DNA of 50,631 nt, taken from Botryococcus braunii. Lineage: Eukaryota > Chlorophyta > Trebouxiophyceae. The translations under genes and the position numbers were made by a program. This document shows positions 12,001 through 38,133 of this stretch, piece by piece. Position 1 is the stretch's first letter, and every line of letters starts with the position of its first letter. The stretch lies in NCBI GenBank assembly GCA_002005505.1, contig KV908469.1, positions 172,761 through 223,391 of the forward strand. The letters run 5' to 3'. Under the pieces are notes generated by a model that was given only the letters and a program-made list of their open reading frames with translations, was not told the origin of the DNA and searched no databases.

Positions 12001-12475
12001 CATGGATACTTTCAGGGCAATACTCACTAATGCCCAGCGGCTCTCGGATGAGGGATTGCACATCTCTCCTAGACTAGCACCTAAGGACCCCCAATTATGC
12101 ACTTATCTTCGATGGTTTGCCCGAACAAGGCCGATTCAACGTGAAATACTGTTTTCTGTGCCAGTTAGTGTTAGGCGCGTTAGGCAATTTTTTAAGTTTC
12201 GTCTTGGAGTCCATGACTTACCTTTAGATGTAGGAAGACGCACCCGTATCCCCCGTTCAGAACGTTTATGTGACATGTGTGGCATAGCGGTGGGGGATGA
12301 GCATCATTTTGTGTTTCATTGCCCTGCACTTGCTCAGGTTCGTGACCGCTATCCACATTTGTTCTTGTCCCACTCGTGGTCACTACGTAATTTCATCTGG
12401 CAGGAGGATCAGGTTGCGGTTATTAATTTTACATTTGATGCATTCCAGGCCTGTCAAGTGTGTCAGCGGCGGTGA
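9026..12475 (+). pseudogene. LINE ORF2: endonuclease, reverse transcriptase, zinc knuckle
   Basis: Domains in order: APE-type endonuclease (LSWNINGL, LLQETRC, GGDFNGHV, RPDHVLVS, GSDHFPI; 9047-9800), reverse transcriptase (NYRPIAV, LDISKAYDRVP, GITQGSPLSPTLF, catalytic GYADDF at about 11250) and a C-terminal CDMCG...H...C knuckle near 12270-12330. Frames shift near 9340, near 9475 (just before GGDFNG) and near 11590, so no full protein is made. In the frame that reads into the endonuclease there is no ATG between the ORF1 stop (9023-9025) and LSWNING. The enzyme would nick target DNA and copy the element's RNA at the nick. Confidence 0.9.
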
Positions 12476-12688
12476 CTTGGCCATTTCCAGATATTAGTAT
12501 GGTTATCTGTGTTATCTCATAATATTCTTTCAACTAGGTTTTCATGTACCGTTGGTTTATTCGTTACCATCTCATCAGGCCCTTTGGGCTGGGTTGATGT
12601 AATTCTTTCTTCTTTCTTTCTTTCGGCTTACATATCAGTACAAACGGTGTCGTACGGAACCGTACTGCTGATGTTGGTCGGGCAAGTT

Positions 12689-12815
12689 GCTACGAAGTCT
12701 TTGTCTGCCAATCCGGAGTCCCCAATCGGGTTTACAATAGGTTGACTGAGCCTTTTGAGGTGGCCTTAGGGCTTGGAGACCCTACGCTAGTGGGTAATTT
12801 TCCACCAGACCATCC
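12689..12815. repeat. Split direct repeat A1
   Basis: This 127-bp terminus is identical by eye to A2 at 13079-13205. It forms the left edge of the element against target sequence CAAGTT. The terminal bases are ambiguous by two because target and element share TT. Confidence 0.93.
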
Positions 12816-12830
12816 GGGTGGGCGGGCGGG

Positions 12831-13078
12831 ACCAATAAAGGTGCGATGAGCCGTCCGTCACCAGGGTACACTCAGTCAAGCTAATTGAAACACCGCTCCT
12901 GTCTCTCCAGTTTGAATCTACTACCCTTGACCAAGCTTGATAGCCTTATGAGCTCGTTCACCCGTTGCTTCCCCTGAAATATCTCAGATCATTCATCCGT
13001 GATCTGGAGTCACGTGCTTGTTCCTCCTTAGTCACCCCTCCTGAGGGGTTTACTAGCCCTCCCGTGGCAATGGTATTT
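12831..13078. repeat. Split direct repeat B1
   Basis: 248 bp, identical by eye to B2 at 20589-20836. It abuts A2 exactly; the B1/A2 junction TATTT-GCTACG is what a circular intermediate joining the two element ends would contain. Confidence 0.93.
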
Positions 13079-13205
13079 GCTACGAAGTCTTTGTCTGCCA
13101 ATCCGGAGTCCCCAATCGGGTTTACAATAGGTTGACTGAGCCTTTTGAGGTGGCCTTAGGGCTTGGAGACCCTACGCTAGTGGGTAATTTTCCACCAGAC
13201 CATCC
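13079..13205. repeat. Split direct repeat A2
   Basis: Second copy of the 127-bp A repeat, internal to the element and overlapping the open frame upstream of the recombinase. Confidence 0.93.
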
Positions 13206-14941
13206 ACCTCCCCAGTATCCCAACTGGCAGCCTGCTGACACGCTGGCTGTCCTGCAGCATGCAGGATCCCCTTTGGCAGCCATCATAGAGTCCCCCAGAC
13301 TCTTGGGCATGGCTGACACCATGTTATTGGGCCGCCAAATTCCTTGCCAGCCTGGCCCGCCCCTCAGCGCAGCAACAGCGGACCAATATTTCCACTGGCT
13401 CACCAGGGCCAATACCATCCAGCTGCTAGCCGTAAAGGGGGCTACCATGCAGAAGAAGCTAAGCGCCTTTGACAGGTTTTGTGAATTCATGCGTGACACT
13501 GGCCGCCATGCCCTTCAGGCGACCCCCCAAGACATCAAAGTCCACATGACCATGTGGGCTACTTCCAGTGGCAGATACAAGCATCAAGGCTTGGACCTTG
13601 TCGCTCCCATCAGCATGCGATGCTTACTGTCCTTCTTAGCCACCGAGTTTGACCGCTACGCCACCACCCATGGCAACTGGGATCCTCTCCACGGCCGAGG
13701 TACCTCCTCCATTGAGCTACCTTTGAACCCATGCATTGCCACTTGCCTTGCTCCACCGTACTCGTGTTTTGAATAAACGTGTAACCAATTTGAAAGCGTG
13801 TTTGACCGCTACGCCACCACCCATGGCAATTGGGATCCTCTCCATGGCAGAGGTACCTCCTCCACTGCCTGGCTCTTGCCCCCATGCATTGCAGCTTGCC
13901 TCGCTCCATAGCATACGTGTTTGAATAAACGTGTAACCAATTTGAGGACGTGTAAGTGAAGAACAAACTGCCTCCTGCCGTAGGAAACCCCGTGCGCTCC
14001 CTTGATGTGGCAGAGTGGGCCACTGGCTACACTCGCTGGCTTGCCCACCTGGGCTACAATCCACAGTCCGCACATCCCTGGAGTTTGGACGACCTACAAA
14101 GAGTTCTGGAGCATTTGGATTCTCGCATCGCCAGTGCCATTGGTGTACCCTTGCTCCGCCTTCACCGGGATGCCTTCACCATGACCATACTGTGGGAGAC
14201 TTGTTCCAGGGGGGCTACTGCAGTCTCTTGGTGTCTGGATGACCTGTGGTTGGCCTCGGGTGTGTCCCCAGTCCCTCTCCCTCTTGCCAGTTACACCCCC
14301 CTTGGCCCTGGCCCTCACTTAGCCCTTGCCAGGCTCCTCTGGGCTTCCACCGCCAAATGTTCATGCTTCCTTCGTTGCCCCATCCCTTCTCGTTCCCTTC
14401 ATGACAATGCTTATGTGTGCTTGCGGCTACAGGGGTCCCCGCCGCCCCCTACCTTTACCCCACCCTGCAACTTCCGCTGGGCGCGGCCGTCTTTTTCAAA
14501 GCCATAGAGCTCAAGCACAACTTGCATCCCGAGGTGATGATCGTCACTCGCAGAGACGGCCCCCTGTGCCCCATCCAGCGCCTCCATACATTGCTCGCCC
14601 AATCTGCTGCCCTGGGTCACCCCGTCACCCAGTTCCTGTGTCGCCCCTTGTCTGCCAACAAGGACCAATTCCTCGAGCGCAGCCTCAGCGTGGCTGCCTT
14701 TGAAGACGACATCGACACCCATTTTACAGCTGCCAAAATCCCATATCATGCTACCCTCCATGGGAGCAGGCGCGGCGCTCTCCAGCACCATGACCAGCAA
14801 GGCCAGTCTCCGGAAGCTCTCGGCCTCCTTGCCCAAATCAAGACACCCAGTGTGACCAAACGCTACATCGACCCTACCCGTCACCTGCCCCCAAAGCTGC
14901 CCAAGGGCAAACGCCCTAACAAGCGAGTTCGCCTTGCTTAA
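13132..14941 (+). CDS. Tyrosine recombinase of the DIRS-type element, three exons
   Basis: Exons: start to 13699, 13984-14259 and 14433-14941. Both introns are phase 1 and restore codons exactly: HGR-G-NPVRSL across intron 1 and LAS-G-VPAAP across intron 2, with GTACCT...TAG and GTGTGT...CAG borders. The first in-frame ATG is at 13309; the open frame extends into repeat A2. The N-terminal part is a helical SAM-like core-binding region. The catalytic domain shows the first Arg in ETCSRGATAVSW, the second block HGSRRGALQH and the likely nucleophile Tyr in TKRYIDPTRH. It would integrate circular DNA by strand exchange without target duplication. The C terminus is basic (KRPNKRVRLA). No in-frame stop interrupts the spliced product. 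Confidence 0.8.
13648..13952 (+). repeat. 153-bp tandem duplication spanning a recombinase exon-intron border
   Basis: Copies 13648-13800 and 13801-13952 each hold the last codons of exon 1 (FDRYATTHGNWDPLHGR), the GTACCT donor and part of the intron, with several differences. The intron therefore has two equivalent donors (13700 and about 13853). Only the first gives the normal length; use of the second would repeat about 51 codons. Confidence 0.85.
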
Positions 14942-15114
14942 CCCTGCTCAGGCTTACATGTGCTTTCCTTTCTCCTGCTGGTTGCTTTCCACCAGCCCCT
15001 CCTCTCCCAAGAAGGTCCAGTCTTCTTAGCACGCCCAACTGCCCCACCCTGGCAGCACCACCTATTGTAACAGGAGTGTACCTTATTGACATTGTACCTT
15101 ATGCCAGTCGCCTT

Positions 15115-15330
15115 GCCCTGGCCCCCTGACCATGGCTCCCTGGCCTGCCCCTGGCCCTGGCCCCTGCCCCTGGCCTGCCCCTGGCCCTGGCCCTTGCCTC
15201 TGGCCTGCTCCTGGCCCTGGCCCCTGCCTCTAGCCTGCCCCTGGCCCTGGCCCCTGCCTCTGGCCTGCCCCTGGCCCTGGCCTGCCCCTGGCCCCCTGGC
15301 CTGCCCCTGGCCCCCTGGCCTGCCCATCCC
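15115..15330. repeat. CCCTGG-rich minisatellite
   Basis: Units of about 30 bp built from GGCCCCTGCC and GGCCTGCCCCT repeat seven or so times. Open frames through it (Leu-Ala-Cys-Pro-Trp repeats) are artefacts of composition. Confidence 0.9.
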
Positions 15331-15406
15331 CTGCCCGTTTTACCGTGCCTGATGGCCTCTGGCTTTCAGCCGCCTTCAGAGCCAATTCATATTCCCACTA
15401 CAATGC

Positions 15407-16548
15407 CTAGGCTTCCCTACCTTCCAGTGGATGCAGCCAAGCCTTCCACTTGGCTGGCATGTTGCAGACCCCATGGATGCAATTCTTCATCTCCTGTGCT
15501 GCCGCGCCTATTACCTCCTTAAGGCGTTCTCTCGGTGGGAAAAAACCCACATCAACGGTGTACTCTCTGTGGAGTCTAGCAGACTCCAAGGCAACCCCAG
15601 GGGCATCAGCCCCCATACCCTCTGCAACAGGGCTTTGTGTAAAGTACCTCCTCACCTGCTGGAACTTGTCCACTGTCCTAGCAACCAATCCCCTGTGGGG
15701 AACCCCCAGTTGCCCTCTTCTGGTAACTGGTCATGCATAATGCCTGTACACCCCCTTGCCCAGAGCTAAATCCCCAACATCATCACACCTAGACACCATG
15801 CCAGCTCTTTGCATTGCAGGAGTTTCCTTGCCACCCACTGGACTCTCACTTCTACCCCTGCCTGGGCTGCTGCCTCAAACCTCAACCTGAACTCCCTCGG
15901 GGTGTGGGCCTCCCAATTCATGTTATTCACGTTTGACACTGCCCCTTGGCTGTCACACAACACCAGCAGCACAGCTTCCCGAAACTTCTCATTGTTAGCT
16001 CTGATACATGTCCTTCCCAACAGACATATCTTTTTCATTTCCCAGTGACATGATGACAACGACCCTTTGCTAGCCAGCTCTTGTTCCTCAAATGTGAAGC
16101 TTTCCTGCATTGGCTGCACCAGCAAATTCCTCTGAGAAATCTCCATATCCCCCAGCAGAGGCATCCCCATAGCACACATAGTCAGGCCCCTCCTGCCTCC
16201 ATGGTTTGCCTTTCTAATTCCTCAAGGCCTCTACTCAGTACAACAAATCTTCGTCAGACAAACCTGCCAGCTCCTCTGGCAGGCTCTCCCCCACTCCTGG
16301 AAATCCCCCATGGTGTACAAAGGAGCCAGCCGTACCTCAGGACTCACGCTCACTAGCATGCCTGCCAACCTAGCCAAGTCCCTCTTTGTGCACCCAGTTG
16401 CCCTCACCCGACTTATTCGCTCCAGGATGTACTCTGCCTTAGCATGTGGCACATGGAACTCCTGCTCCTCCAAATCCACTAATACCAAGCACTGCCCTGC
16501 CACCCAGGCGTTCTCCCTCAGCCTCCATGCCTCCCTTATCAGATGCAA
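15407..16548 (-). pseudogene. Reverse transcriptase C-terminal part, RNase H and DIRS methyltransferase-like region
   Basis: Three minus-strand frames follow each other. 16548-16231 has KAEYILERISRV and LARLAGMLVSVSPEVRLAPLY, typical of the RT/RNase H connection of DIRS elements. 16179-15766 has VLCDSQGAVSNVNNM and VEVRVQWVARKLLQCKELA, an RNase H core with decayed active-site context. 15688-15407 has VDVGFFPPRERLKEVI and MPAKWKAWLHPL, matching the PP...P.W...W pattern of the DAM-like tail of DIRS elements. The frames are not continuous and the YxDD catalytic motif is absent upstream, where tandem repeats begin. Family assignment is good; activity is unlikely. Confidence 0.7.
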
Positions 16549-16718
16549 ACGCCTTGCTGGTTCTATTTGATCACCCTTTCCTTGGTTGTACCATGCCTGC
16601 CCCTCCTTCCATGTCTTCCCAGCCTGGCATACGGGTGGTTACCGTGTGTGTACTTGCGTTCGCATGTTCCATCGCATACAGGTACCTTCCAGGCTGTATG
16701 CACAACCCCTGTATCTTG

Positions 16719-18985
16719 CATGTACCTTATTTAACAAAACTGTACCTTATGTCAGCCCCTGGCCCAGCCCCCCCTTGGCTTGCCAGCCTTGCCTGGTTAG
16801 TCATACGTAATGTCTCTGCCCCACAGCACCTTTACGCTGCCAGTATAATCATTATCCTCATGCCCAGGCTTCCCTACCTGCCTGCCAACAGACTCCTAGG
16901 GAATTGCCGTCTTCTGCCGGGCTCCATGCTAATTCCGTTCCATTCTGCTGGTTCCTTCCACCAGCCTTCCTCTCCCCACGATGGTCCAGCCTCCATAGGC
17001 ACCTCCAGCTGCCCCAACCTGACAGTTTTACCTGTTGCAATTAGCCTGTACCTTGTTTAAATGTACCATATGCCAGTCACCTTGACCCTGCACCCCTCGG
17101 CCTGCCAGCCCTTTCACGGTTACCCATCCTTGCTGTCTCATGGCCCACAACGCTCTTATCGTGCAATTTTTAAGCCCCGTTCGCCAAATCCCTATCACCA
17201 ATTGCAACTACAGATCCCCTGGTTCCTTTTGATCAGTCCCACAGAGTTAGCATACCACACACGGTTACATTGATTGTTGACATACACCATCCTCCCTCAT
17301 CCTCCATGCAACCGTTATTAGATACCAGCACCCTGCTGGTCCCATCTGATCCCCCCTTCCATTGCTCTACCCTGCCTGCCCTTTCCCCCGGCCTTCCCAT
17401 CCTGGCCTACTATGATTAATGTGTGTGGCTTTGTGTTTAGGCACGCTCGCATGTTACCATGGCTTACTTATACCTGTCAAGCTGTATGCTTAGCCTCATG
17501 TATCTAGACTGTACCTTATTTAAACTGTACCTTATGCCAACCGCTCGGCCCAGTCCCCCCTGGCCTACCAGCCTTGCACGGTTGCCCATCCTTGCTGCCT
17601 CTTGTCCCACAGCAACCTTATCCGGCCAAGATTATTCTTAACCTCATTCCCAAGCTTCCCTGCCTGCCTGCCGAAGTCTCCTACGGGTTTGCCATACCCC
17701 TGCCAGCCTCCAGGTTTTGTTTTCTTTTTCCATGCTGGTCCTATCCACCCAGCCCTTCCTCTCCCCAAGAGGATCCATCCTCCCTAGGCACATCCAGCTG
17801 CCCCACTCTATCAGCACAGCCTGATGAAATTAGACTGTACCTGATTTACACTGTACCTTATGCCAGTCACCTTGGCCCTATCCTCCCTGGCATGCCAACC
17901 CTTCCACGGTTACCCATCCTTGCTGTCTCCTGGCCCACAGCACCATTATCATGCCAATGTTACCCTCAACCCCATGCCCAGGCTTCCCTGCATGCCTGCC
18001 GATGCCTCCCTGGGGTTGGCCCTACACCTGCCAACCTCCAGGCTACTTCATCTTTTCAGCGCTGGTCCTTTTCACCCAGCCGTACCTCTCCCCACGAGGA
18101 TTCAGCCTCCATAGGCACATCCAGCTGCCCCCACTCTGGCAGCACAGCCTAATGTATTTGAACTGTACCTTATTTCAACTGTACCTTCTGCCAATCACCT
18201 TGGCCCTACCCTCCCTGGCCTGCCAGCCCTTGCCCGGTTACCCATCCTTGCTGTCTCCTGGCCCCCTTATCATGCCAACATTATCCTCAACCCCATGCCC
18301 AGGCTTCCCGGGCAGCCTGCCAACCAATGCCTCCCAGGCCTCCAATGCCGCTCCAGGCCTCCAATGCCTCTCCAGGCCTCCAATGCCTCCTTAGCCTCCA
18401 TAGCCACCCCCAGCTGCCCTATCGTCTTCAACCCCATGCCTAGGCTTCCCGGTCAGCCTAATGTATTTGGACTGTACCTTATTTCAATCGTACCTTAAGC
18501 AAATCCCTTGGCCCCACACTCCCTGGCCTGCCCGCCCTTGCACGGTTACCTATCCTGGACTACAGCACCCTTATCATGCCAAAATTATCCTGAACCCCAT
18601 GCCCCCGCTTCCCGGCCAGCCTGCCAACCAATGCCTCCCAGGCCTCCAATGCCTCCCAGGCCTTCAATGCCTCTCCAGGCCTCCAATGCCTCCCATGCCT
18701 CCATAGCCTCCATAGCCACCCCCAGCTGCCCTATCGTCCTCAATCCCATGCCTAGGCTTCCTTTCAGCCTAATGTATTTGGACTGTACCTTATTTCCACT
18801 GTACCTTATGCCAATCCCTTGGCCCCACACTCCCTGGCCTGCCAGCCCTTGCACGGTTACCCATCCTGGACTACAGTACCCTTATTATGCCAAAATTATC
18901 ATGAACCCCATGCCCTGGCTTCCCGGCCAGCCTGCCAACCAATGCCTCCCAGGCCTCCATAGCCTCCCAGGCCTCCAATGCCCAT
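16719..18985. repeat. Degenerate 310-460 bp tandem repeats inside the DIRS-type element
   Basis: Seven units each start near CTGTACCTTATTT...TGTACCTTATGCC, at about 16719, 17047, 17509, 17836, 18162, 18473 and 18783 (a related start is at 15077). Each continues with GGCCTGCCAGCCCTTGCACG and a CCCAGGCTTCCC block. Several also carry a nested 13-18 bp GCCTCCAATGCC microrepeat. They occupy the place where the RT catalytic core would be expected. Confidence 0.9.
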
Positions 18986-20588
18986 TCCCCCATGCCATAT
19001 TCCCCCATGCCCTTGTTGCACCCCAGCAATGCGTACTACGTACCAGACAATGAGAAACCTTGATGAGGTCCAACAGCCATATTCATGGACAAGCACTTGC
19101 CACATGCCCTTGCAGATCTTCTTAGCCAAGCGCACCGGCAAGCTGCCTTCTCATGCATGCTCTCATCCTGCAATTTCTGTCCAGACCAAAACCAATCCCC
19201 CCTTGTGTTAGTTCAGGTGTCAAACAGAGCAAATCTTTTGACAACGCACAACCGTGCCGTAGCCCATGTCCAACACCTGGCCTGCCTGGCCACTGGTCCT
19301 CTCACCTTGCACCTTGCATGCCCTGTCACCAACAAACATTAACAAGCAAGAAAAAGCCCCCGCCCTTTTAAGTCCACACACAGCAAGACAGATCACAATG
19401 TGGGACAACTGGGCTGCATGCAAATCCCTGATTCGCTCTTCCCGTGCGCTTCCTCCAACTTCTACAGACTGCTAGCCAGCCCACTCATGCACTCCTTTAC
19501 CCGAGGGCTGAATCATTCATGTCTTAAAGGCTGACAAGCTTTAGTAATTGCATATATTCACATTGGGGAACCCTTGATGAGTCCCAGCCGCCGTACTCCT
19601 GGTCCAGCCCTTCCTCTGCCCCCAATTTTCTGTGTCCCACCTGCAATTTTCAGGCCCTGACGGCTACGCCGAGCTCTCCACCTGCTCAATATTGGATAGA
19701 ATGCATGCACATAAACAAATAACAAGCCTTGCATAGCCCACCAGCCACCGTCTTCTTTGCAAGCGCTTAACTGAAGTTGCAGGCCCTAGCAACCATTCCA
19801 ACCTCAACATAATTCAAATGCAAAAGAGCTTGCTTATGTGAAACTGTGTGCCACGACACGAGCACTTATAAGCATGTTTTTTCAATCCTTCCCAGCTCTT
19901 TGATGCAGCCTTACCTTCTTCCCCGGCTGCGCATTAACATTCTGCTCTTACCCGGTCAGTCCTCCCAGTTACAATCAAATCAATGAAGCTTTGGCATCCA
20001 AGAGCTCGGAACATAGCATAGAATAACTTTTGAGGCATCAACCACTCACCGCAAATCCAAAAGCTTTGTCTATGTGTGCTTTCGCAGCACTATTCAGTCC
20101 CTGCAAACACAGCTGTAGCAAGCAATAGTGGCACTCAAGCTGGACTAAGCTTAGCTTCGGCAGCAACAAACCATATGGTCGGACAAAGAAACTGCTTTTC
20201 AAATCCTGTGACAGTGGTCTGCACGTTGTTTGCAACGCTGTATGCGCTTGGTCCCCTGGGGACCCTGTAAGCTGCCCAGACTGCGAAGCGCAGCTTCTAA
20301 GCGATCACTTCATCATATTGCTTGCATTCAAATCGACATTGCATTCAAGTCGGCGTCACCGCTACGCCAAAGCTGAAATTACTCATACATCACCTTGCCG
20401 CCCGTATGGCGTAGCCAGTGGCCGTTTCCTTTTTTTTTTGTGTCGGCTTAAAGCTCGTCGCAAACCTGGAACCGGCAACTCACGAGCTTGACAATCCTCA
20501 AACAATTCGAGGGAGCTTGTTTTAAGTCATGCTGAGAAACAACAAGTACAGATTACTTCTTCCAAAACCCGTGGTCCCGACCACCGTC
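18986..20588. other. Unassigned internal part of the DIRS-type element
   Basis: No frame over about 85 codons and no gag zinc knuckle or RT motif is seen on either strand. In a complete element the gag-like first gene would be expected on the minus strand here. Either it is lost or too decayed to recognise by eye. Confidence 0.5.
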
Positions 20589-20836
20589 ACCAATAAAGGT
20601 GCGATGAGCCGTCCGTCACCAGGGTACACTCAGTCAAGCTAATTGAAACACCGCTCCTGTCTCTCCAGTTTGAATCTACTACCCTTGACCAAGCTTGATA
20701 GCCTTATGAGCTCGTTCACCCGTTGCTTCCCCTGAAATATCTCAGATCATTCATCCGTGATCTGGAGTCACGTGCTTGTTCCTCCTTAGTCACCCCTCCT
20801 GAGGGGTTTACTAGCCCTCCCGTGGCAATGGTATTT
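20589..20836. repeat. Split direct repeat B2
   Basis: 248-bp right terminus, identical by eye to B1. It is followed at once by target sequence CCCTCGTTTGAATGCAAG, which is continuous with the left flank in the uninterrupted copies. Confidence 0.93.
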
Positions 20837-21761
20837 CCCTCGTTTGAATGCAAGCGTGCGTACAGCGTTAGCAGTACCACACGGTTTCTGAAAGAATTTC
20901 AAATCGGCAGCTCGCAGGATGTCGGTGCCACACAGATAAAAACTCGACGACCCATAAACAAGTCTGCCTTGACACCAGAGTTCATAAGTACGCGATCCCA
21001 TATGTGTTTTAGAAGCCTCTCGGAGGATTTGTATTGCGTTTTGCGGTGGACTCCTCTCAAACGTCAACAGTGAAGAGCTGTCAGTGGACCTCTGCGCAGT
21101 TCGTCTCTATGGAAGCCTTTCACTCGTATACTCTTTCGTGGAAATTATGAGGTTCCCCTCGTCCCGTATTATTCAAAAGATGCTGCTCCCTCCCCCTCTG
21201 GATAGTCGATCGAGCAGCCGTGTGGTGAGTCGTCTGTACTGGAACCAACTCAATTCTCGGGCTGCCACCCAGTATACGATTTACCGAGGAGAACAAACCA
21301 TTTTTCGACATTTGAGGAGAGTTCTGGGGATGGGGCACCTGATGTTGCAAGGGGCTAAACCGTTGTTCAGAGAAGGAATGTGGACGCTCCACTGCGCAGC
21401 TTCATGACTGATGATTTGGTCCAGGGGTTATCTTTTCAGGATCAATTGCCTCATTTGACAGGGCCGTGGGGTACGGGAGCTCTGGGGAACGCTCGTCCTT
21501 GTTACCACTTCACCCTGGCCTATCTTTCGACCTGTTCCAGGCCCTACACACTGAGATCCTTCCAAAATCTATTGGGATTCACATGCGTTCGAGTGTGAAG
21601 AAAGGAGGTGAAATATGATTCTGCACTTCCTCGTGGATTCTTGTTTTTGCGGCATGAAGCAATACGCTGCAATGCCAGCTGGAATATCTGAGCTTCGTGT
21701 TCCTTGATTTGTCTAAACATGCCTGGGATGAAGCATGCTCTGAGAAGGACAAGGGATATGT

Positions 21762-37373
<15,612 letters not shown>

Positions 37374-37720
37374 AATGATGGACGCTCTCACTTCGGCCGA
37401 GACAAGTACGCACATTTCTCCAGATATGGCGGGATGTTGAAGTGATTATGTTGAGCCATGAGCCTGTGTCTTTCAAAATGCTGTATGTCATATATACCAT
37501 ACGTGTGGTACGCACAGACGGCCTCATTACCTGGTGAAGCCCAAAGCCTCCTCTTCAACCAGGGGAACCCCGAGATAACATCACCTTGTGTATTCTGGGA
37601 GGGTCATTTGACTGTATTGCGAGTAGTTTGACTTTCATACCTTCAGGGCGACATAGAACATATTTTGGTAATGTCTTTGACATATAAAAGGTAACCCCCC
37701 CCCCTGCGCCCCCATTTCTC

Positions 37721-37727
<7 letters not shown>

Positions 37728-37802
<75 letters not shown>

Positions 37803-38062
37803 TCGCATTGTGCGCATTGGAGACAGGCACGTATAGTACATCATCACAAAATGCCCACGGGTTGCTTTCTAAAATAGACATTTTGTGATGACGTACTAGT
37901 AATGTGATGATGTACTATTAATGTACTGGTAATTACTTGCAGAACGCGCCATCTGCAAGCCATATACAGCCAAATCATTGTGAGTCTTGTGCAAACGATG
38001 CATGATGTGTTGTTGTAAATGCTTGCGTGCATGCCCGCGCGCGCACGCATGTGTGTGTGTGA

Positions 38063-38105
<43 letters not shown>
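37728..38105. repeat. (CA)n and (GT)n tracts
   Basis: (CA)n 37728-37801 and (GT)n 38050-38105, with about 250 unique bases between. A 37-base segment 37943-37979 bordered by GCAG and GTGAGT has the phase of a tail exon but not its Trp/Tyr signature, so I do not call it. Confidence 0.9.
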
Positions 38106-38107
<2 letters not shown>

Positions 38108-38133
38108 TGGCATAAACCTTACCGTTGTGCCAG

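Larger units (their letters stand above)
8083..12621 (+). mobile_element. L1-type LINE retrotransposon, near full length, inactive
   Basis: About 4.5 kb, flanked by TTCGG (8078-8082 and 12622-12626) as a probable 5-bp target duplication, with a pyrimidine-rich TTTC-repeat 3' tail. The empty target is present in the second gene pair at 48224-48228. It encodes an ORF1-like protein, then an apurinic-type endonuclease, reverse transcriptase and a CCHC-like C terminus. One 31-bp duplication in ORF1 and three frameshifts in ORF2 make this copy non-autonomous. It sits inside the right arm of the large inverted repeat and is absent from the left arm. Confidence 0.9.
12689..20836 (-). mobile_element. 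DIRS-order (kangaroo/PAT-like) tyrosine-recombinase retrotransposon with split direct repeats
   Basis: An 8,148-bp element. Left to right it reads A1 (12689-12815), 15-bp GC spacer, B1 (12831-13078), A2 (13079-13205), coding region, B2 (20589-20836). A copies and B copies look identical. This is the split-direct-repeat layout of PAT and kangaroo, read from the minus strand. There is no target duplication: the uninterrupted sequence CAAGTTCCCTCG is kept in the left arm (3116-3127) and at 48291-48302. Strand is given by the RT/RNase H region; the recombinase is on the opposite (+) strand. The RT catalytic core is not found, so this copy is probably mobilised in trans. Confidence 0.88.

Noticed and set aside
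12689..13205. LTRs of a gypsy or copia element
   Set aside because: The repeats are arranged A-B-A...B rather than as one repeat at both ends, there is no target duplication, and a tyrosine recombinase is encoded instead of a DDE integrase.
15086..15352. Leu-Ala-Cys-Pro-Trp repeat protein
   Set aside because: Product of a GC-rich minisatellite inside the retrotransposon, with no start context or family.
16719..18985. CRISPR-like or centromeric array
   Set aside because: Units are adjacent and degenerate, 310-460 bp long, without uniform short repeats and unique spacers, and are bounded by the retrotransposon ends.
16446..19053. Several 90-200 codon plus-strand frames rich in Pro, Cys, Leu
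   Set aside because: They lie in the C-rich tandem repeats, shift between frames from unit to unit and lie antisense to the RT/RNase H remnant.
21084..21407. 107-codon frame starting MDLCAVRLYG as a separate gene
   Set aside because: It is shared by copies 1 and 2, but they are recent duplicates; it is broken in copy 4, an antisense frame is equally open, and no domain is recognised. Kept as an upstream block.
37943..37979. Tail exon of a further module
   Set aside because: Phase and length fit (0 to 1, 37 nt), but the translation NAPSASHIQPNH lacks the W/Y signature and there is no domain exon before it.
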